Shown: positions 60,423-64,000 of the stretch, piece by piece
Layout of the letters: each line of letters begins with the position of its first letter
Numbering within the stretch: the first letter of the stretch is position 1
NCBI GenBank assembly: GCA_050486265.1
Contig: JBJHCY010000001.1
Location: 502,291 to 566,290, forward strand
Reading direction: 5' to 3'
Length of the DNA stretch: 64,000 bases
Source: SLFH01 sp050486265
Lineage (GTDB): Bacteria > Planctomycetota > Phycisphaerae > Phycisphaerales > UBA1924
Program-made: the position numbers and the translations under genes
Notes under the pieces: model-generated
Seen by the model: only the letters and a program-made list of their open reading frames with translations
Told to the model about the DNA's origin: nothing
The model's database searches: none

Positions 60423-61727
60423 TCAGCCCTCCAACGCCTCGCGCCAGACTTCGTCGATGCTGAGCGAGCGGCCGAAGGCGATGCGGTCCGGCGCTGCGTC
60501 CTTGGCGCCGAGCATCGCGCCGAGGTGGACCGCGTCGCGCCCGCAGCGGCGGTTGATCCGGTCCATCGTCTCGGCCAGCCGGGCCCGTTTGCCCGCCTCG
60601 GCGAAGAGCGGGGCGCTCGCCGCGCCGTGCGGCACGAGGTGCGTCAGCGTCACGCTCACGCTCAGCGGCGTGCCTATGTCGCGCCGCGACCAGAGCGACG
60701 AGAGTTGCTCCATCAGCGTTTGCGTGTCGGCGGTTTCCGGGAATGAACAGTCCGCGGCCCAGGACCGCTTCGGCGGTCGGGTTTTCGGTTGTGGGTGCTC
60801 GGTCCAGAGGCGGCCGGTGAGCGGCGGGGGCGTGCTCGGGAATTCCGACCCGAGGCGGATGTGCAGCAAGAGTCCTCTGGCGTCGTAGCCCTCGGCGCGG
60901 GCGCGGGCCGCGGCTTTGTGCAGCAGGCGCATCGCTACGGCGCGGGCGCCGGCCTCGGTCCGCAGGGCCGGGGGCAGCACATGCTGATGGCCGATCGAGC
61001 GACGGACGGTCCTGGCCTCGGGCAGGTCTTCGCCCTTGAGCCAGCGGCGGAAGATCTCGCCGTTGACCCCGCCCCAGATCTCGCGCATGCGTTTCTCAGG
61101 GAGCGAGCAGAGGTGTTCGACGGTGTGCACGCCGGCACGCCGCAGGCGTTCGTGCATGCGCGGGCCGACGCCGGGGAGGTCGGGCAGTTCGAGGCGGTGG
61201 AGGGCGTGGGGGAGGTCGCGGTCTTGGAGGAGTGTCAGGCCGTCGGGCTTTTGCATGTCCGAGGCGACCTTGGCGAGGTAGCGGTTGGGGGCGATCCCCG
61301 CCGAGCACTTCATCTCCGAGCCGGCGTGCTCGCGGATCGCGCTTTTCATCGCCCGGGCGAGAGCGAGGGCCCGTTCCGGCTCGCGCTCCGCCCCCAGCAG
61401 GCGGCACGAAAACTCGTCGACCGACCAGACCTTGTCGACGGGCAGGACCTTCTCCGCGGCCGCGAGCACGCGCCGGTGCATGCGGACATACTCGTTTGTC
61501 CGCGCCTCGATGAGGACGATTTCGGGGCAGAGGCGGCGTGCGTCGCTGACGCGGGTGCCGGTCTTGATGCCGTAGGGCCGGGCCTCGTAGCTGGCGGCGA
61601 TGCAGCATGTCGAGTCGGCCATCACGGGCACGACCCCGACAGGCCGCCCCCGCAGCTCGGGCCGGAGCTGCTGCTCGACGGACGCGAAAAAGGCGTTCAG
61701 GTCGATGAAGAGGGCGGTGAGGGGCAT
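60423..61727 (-). CDS. dinB: Y-family DNA polymerase (DinB/Pol IV-like)
   Basis: A 434-residue translesion polymerase. Metal-binding residues are visible in LTALFIDLNAFFASVEQQ and KVWSVDEFSCRLL. The fingers and thumb show CCIAASYEARPYGIKTGTRV and GIAPNRYLAKVASDMQKPDG, and the helix-hairpin-helix is LPDLPGVGPRMHERLRRAGV. The little-finger domain follows from about residue 240 (VRRSIGHQHVLPP). The family aspartate and paired Asp-Glu are intact, so it is likely active. It could instead be an ImuB-like variant, but the intact catalytic site argues for Pol IV. No lexA box is obvious. Confidence 0.9.
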   Translation of the reverse strand: MPLTALFIDLNAFFASVEQQLRPELRGRPVGVVPVMADSTCCIAASYEARPYGIKTGTRVSDARRLCPEIVLIEARTNEYVRMHRRVLAAAEKVLPVDKVWSVDEFSCRLLGAEREPERALALARAMKSAIREHAGSEMKCSAGIAPNRYLAKVASDMQKPDGLTLLQDRDLPHALHRLELPDLPGVGPRMHERLRRAGVHTVEHLCSLPEKRMREIWGGVNGEIFRRWLKGEDLPEARTVRRSIGHQHVLPPALRTEAGARAVAMRLLHKAAARARAEGYDARGLLLHIRLGSEFPSTPPPLTGRLWTEHPQPKTRPPKRSWAADCSFPETADTQTLMEQLSSLWSRRDIGTPLSVSVTLTHLVPHGAASAPLFAEAGKRARLAETMDRINRRCGRDAVHLGAMLGAKDAAPDRIAFGRSLSIDEVWREALEG

Positions 61728-61883
61728 CGGCGTGAGGATACCCGGAGCGGCGCAGATTTACAAGTTTTGTTTGGGTGCCGGGGATTGGCGTGGGGTGTCG
61801 CTTCAAGGGACAAACGGGGCGGAAAATCTTGCTCTGGGCCGGCGACCGCGGCCCTCGCTTACTGCGATCTGAGACGAGACAAT

Positions 61884-61912
61884 TTGGTCGGCATGCGTTC
61901 AGTCGGTACTAT
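61884..61912 (+). promoter_or_regulatory. Candidate promoter for the SIR2-TPR gene
   Basis: TTGGTC, a 17-base spacer and TACTAT, in a region with lower GC than its surroundings. It would give a leader of about 75 bases before the SIR2 start. Confidence 0.4.
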
Positions 61913-61992
61913 TGCTCACCCAGATGCTCGGCAGCGGAGTCAGCGGTGGTCAAATGGCGAGGCTGTGTGTTTGGCGGTGATGCGAACGAGAT

Positions 61993-64000
61993 ATGCCATA
62001 CCAAACGCTTTCATCTTCTGACTTGATCGCTCGCGTCAAGTCTCGGTGTGAGACAGAGAGCAATGGTCGCCCGCCGTTTACGCTCATCGTGGGCTCCGGG
62101 TTCAGCGTTCCGATCATCCCCACGATGCGAACGATTGTTCGCGAAGATCTGCCGTGGTGGCTCTTGTGTCAACAACGCGATTCAAGTGATGGCCCAAAGC
62201 CGCAAGACTTTGCGGACCATGCGAAAGTCCACGAGTTCGCCAGCACCGCTAAACAGTATGCCGCTGATTTCTGGAGACAGATCAGAGGATCCGCCGGTTC
62301 AAAGCCACCCTTTCAGTTGGATGGGGATGGCTTGCCGTCCGGAAGAACGCTTGCAGAAGCGTACAAGTTCGTACTGTCTCCTTCGTGCACTCATGGGCTA
62401 AACACGCCGGATATGGTTCGTCGCTACTTCACGGATGTGATTTCGAGAGCCGGTGATCGCCTCAATTCTGCGCATCTGTATGCGGCTTCATTGATCGCGG
62501 AGTGTCGAGAGAGTCCGATCTTTGGAACAGTGTTTACCACGAACTTTGATCCACTGCTCCAGCGCGCGTTGCAGCTCGTCAACATGCCGTACTTTGTGTC
62601 GGACCGTCCGGATGCGATGCAGTACCCCGATGATGATATGCTTCACGCGCTGCACCTTGTGCACGCCCACGGCAGCATCTATCGATATCTGTTGCTCAAC
62701 TCACCTGAAGATATCGAGCGGTACGCCAATCGAAATCGGTCGCTGCTGCAGGACTACTTCCGCAAGCATGCGGTGCTCATCGTCGGATACTCGGGCTGGG
62801 ATGATGCTATCACGCGAGCTCTCGCCGCGGTTGAGCAGTTTTCCCACAATCTTTACTGGTGCGACCTCGAAGAGAATCCGGACAAGAGCGGTTTGTCGGA
62901 CTCGGCTCGGGGCATCCTCAAGAAACACAACAATGCCTTCTATGTGCCAATCAAAGGCGCGGATCAACTGATGGTGCAGTTGCACCAAGAGCTGACCGGC
63001 CACTCGTTGCCGAGGCTCTTTCGCGATCCGCTCGGCAGCATCCTCCGCGATTTTGAGAGGTGTAATCTCAAGGGCGTTACGATTCAGAAGCGAGAAGATA
63101 CAGATAAAGATCATGGAGATGATGATGACGATCTGGGCGACGAGATGGGCCATCAAATCAAAGATGGTCCGGTGCCGTCCGGGCCCGGAACGGGTGACTC
63201 ACTCGACCTCGGCGATGAGGTTGAGAGAATCAAAGACCGGCTTGCCGAGGTGAATCGGATCTTCAAGGGTGAGGATTCGGGGGATGCGGCGAATGCTGGT
63301 CGCCTGCCTGCTCGCTTGCAAGAGAAGTTCACCAATGCGACCGATCTCTACTTCAGCAATGCATATAACGAGGCCATTCCGCTGTTGGAGGAGGTCGTCC
63401 AGCATGCAGGCAGGCTCGATTTGCAGACACTAGCGATCGCGCTCTTTCGTCTCGCTTTTGCTCATGGCGAAACAGGCCGTTTGCAGCGTGCGATCGAGGT
63501 CTACGACGATCTGGTGGGGCTGTCGGACTCGGATCGGTCCACGCCGGAGATCGTGCTCGAACGCGCGAGCGCCGCTGTGAACCTGATCGGCGGCCTGGCG
63601 GAGGATCCGGATCGGCGCGATCGTGCGATCGCGGTCTACGACGATCTGGTGCGGCTGTCGGACTCGGATCGGTCCACGCCGGAGATCGTGCTCGAACGCG
63701 CCAAGGCCGCGTTCAATCTGATCTGCGGCCTGGCGGAGGATCCGGATCGGCGCGATCGCGCGATCGCGGTCTACGACGATCTGGTGGGGCTGTCGGACTC
63801 GGATCGGTCCACGCCGGAGATCGTGCTCGAACGCGCGAAGGCCGCTGTGAACCTGATCAGCGGCCTGGCGAAGGACCCGGCCCGGCGCGATCGCGCGATC
63901 GCGGTCTACGACGACCTGGCGGGGCTGTCGGACTCGGATCGGTCCACGCCGGAGATCGTGCTGGTCCGCGCGAAGGCCGCGGTGAACCTGATCAGCGGCC
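61993..64000 (+). CDS. SIR2-like domain protein with C-terminal TPR-type repeats, 3'-truncated
   Basis: An uninterrupted frame of 669 residues that continues past the window. Residues 27-290 are a SIR2_2-type domain: FTLIVGSGFSVP (nucleotide loop, 29-40), TVFTTNFDPLLQRA (Asn184), LHLVHAHGSIY (His226, catalytic position) and AVLIVGYSGWDDAI (260-273). An acidic linker (about 368-410) follows. From about residue 445 helical repeats begin, and from residue 499 they become a near-identical 45-residue unit present at least 3.8 times. SIR2 domains of this kind hydrolyse NAD+ in anti-phage systems (Thoeris ThsA, DSR1/DSR2, SIR2-HerA). The N-terminal part has lower GC than its surroundings, which suggests transfer. 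The ATG follows AACGAGAT; no strong ribosome site is seen. Confidence 0.88.
   Translation, partial: MPYQTLSSSDLIARVKSRCETESNGRPPFTLIVGSGFSVPIIPTMRTIVREDLPWWLLCQQRDSSDGPKPQDFADHAKVHEFASTAKQYAADFWRQIRGSAGSKPPFQLDGDGLPSGRTLAEAYKFVLSPSCTHGLNTPDMVRRYFTDVISRAGDRLNSAHLYAASLIAECRESPIFGTVFTTNFDPLLQRALQLVNMPYFVSDRPDAMQYPDDDMLHALHLVHAHGSIYRYLLLNSPEDIERYANRNRSLLQDYFRKHAVLIVGYSGWDDAITRALAAVEQFSHNLYWCDLEENPDKSGLSDSARGILKKHNNAFYVPIKGADQLMVQLHQELTGHSLPRLFRDPLGSILRDFERCNLKGVTIQKREDTDKDHGDDDDDLGDEMGHQIKDGPVPSGPGTGDSLDLGDEVERIKDRLAEVNRIFKGEDSGDAANAGRLPARLQEKFTNATDLYFSNAYNEAIPLLEEVVQHAGRLDLQTLAIALFRLAFAHGETGRLQRAIEVYDDLVGLSDSDRSTPEIVLERASAAVNLIGGLAEDPDRRDRAIAVYDDLVRLSDSDRSTPEIVLERAKAAFNLICGLAEDPDRRDRAIAVYDDLVGLSDSDRSTPEIVLERAKAAVNLISGLAKDPARRDRAIAVYDDLAGLSDSDRSTPEIVLVRAKAAVNLISG
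63487..64000 (+). repeat. Tandem 135-bp coding repeats
   Basis: Copies begin at 63487, 63622, 63757 and 63892 and the last is cut by the window edge. The period is exactly 135 bases, 45 codons. Copies differ at only a few codons, for example Gly/Arg/Gly/Ala after DDLV and Ser/Lys before AA. Each unit begins RAIAVYDDL and contains STPEIVLERA. This level of nucleotide identity indicates recent expansion. Confidence 0.95.

Noticed and set aside
63487..64000. The regular 135-bp repeats taken as a CRISPR or satellite array
   Set aside because: The period is a multiple of three, the frame is open throughout, there are no unique spacers, and the repeats encode a TPR-like unit.

Overview
The window is high-GC (about two thirds G+C), gene-dense bacterial chromosome. 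The organism is most likely a planctomycete of the Phycisphaerae type. The evidence is two prepilin-like proteins of the type abundant in that phylum, two secreted proteins ending in paired dockerin-like repeats built around DADDFF, two exported proteins ending in a Pro-Ala-Pro-Gly / hydrophobic / Arg-rich tail (a PEP-CTERM-like sorting signal), a lysine/alanine-rich DNA-binding-type protein, and many GTG starts with ATGA or GTGA gene overlaps. The assignment rests on protein style, not on a 16S gene.

Layout. 1-7.3 kb: 3' end of a UDP-glucose dehydrogenase gene, an orphan DNA methyltransferase, a membrane protein, asparagine synthetase (asnB) overlapped by a SCO1-type copper chaperone, cofactor-independent phosphoglycerate mutase and a sorted exported protein. 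7.4-12.6 kb: histone-H1-like basic protein, a small membrane protein, a frameshifted gene, a TPR protein and a nucleotide phosphodiesterase. 12.6-15.5 kb: a compact arsenic operon arsR-arsC-acr3-arsM. 15.6-18.7 kb: acyl-CoA carboxylase beta subunit and a Na+/H+ antiporter. 18.8-22.5 kb: accessory region with a nucleotidyltransferase/winged-helix pair behind a near-consensus promoter, then a low-GC three-gene cassette next to tRNA-Arg(ACG). 22.7-29.2 kb: housekeeping and envelope genes (rpsT, CPBP protease, tRNA-Glu(CTC), peroxiredoxin, YggS, amidase, DUF481 protein, MscS). 29.3-31.5 kb and 43-44.8 kb: two prepilin plus dockerin-like modules, the first with twin Fur-like boxes in the intergenic region. 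31.5-41.2 kb: tyrS, RNase P RNA, two paralogous methyltransferases flanking a 44-residue microprotein, an ABC exporter pair, prfA and a DinB-fold protein; palindromic repeats sit in the gaps. 45-54 kb: fused aroD-aroE, a dehydratase-ACP-dehydratase cluster, recO, an HDOD/degenerate-GGDEF regulator, a zinc-ribbon coiled-coil protein and an antiporter-USP-EIIA fusion. 54-61.7 kb: lipase, a TraB-type protein split by a GspG-like domain, a DUF2256/DUF3253 protein, phospholipase D-VTT fusion, an endonuclease/phosphatase-fold enzyme and a Y-family polymerase. 62-64 kb: the start of a large SIR2-TPR protein that runs off the window, with near-identical 135-bp coding repeats.

Most genes are ordinary chromosomal functions. 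The candidates for undescribed biology are the SIR2-TPR protein (probable anti-phage or NAD-depleting effector), the unknown three-gene low-GC cassette at the tRNA-Arg gene, the nucleotidyltransferase/winged-helix pair, the metal-box-linked prepilin/dockerin modules, and two unusual domain fusions. All functions are inferred from the sequence by eye; no database search was run.
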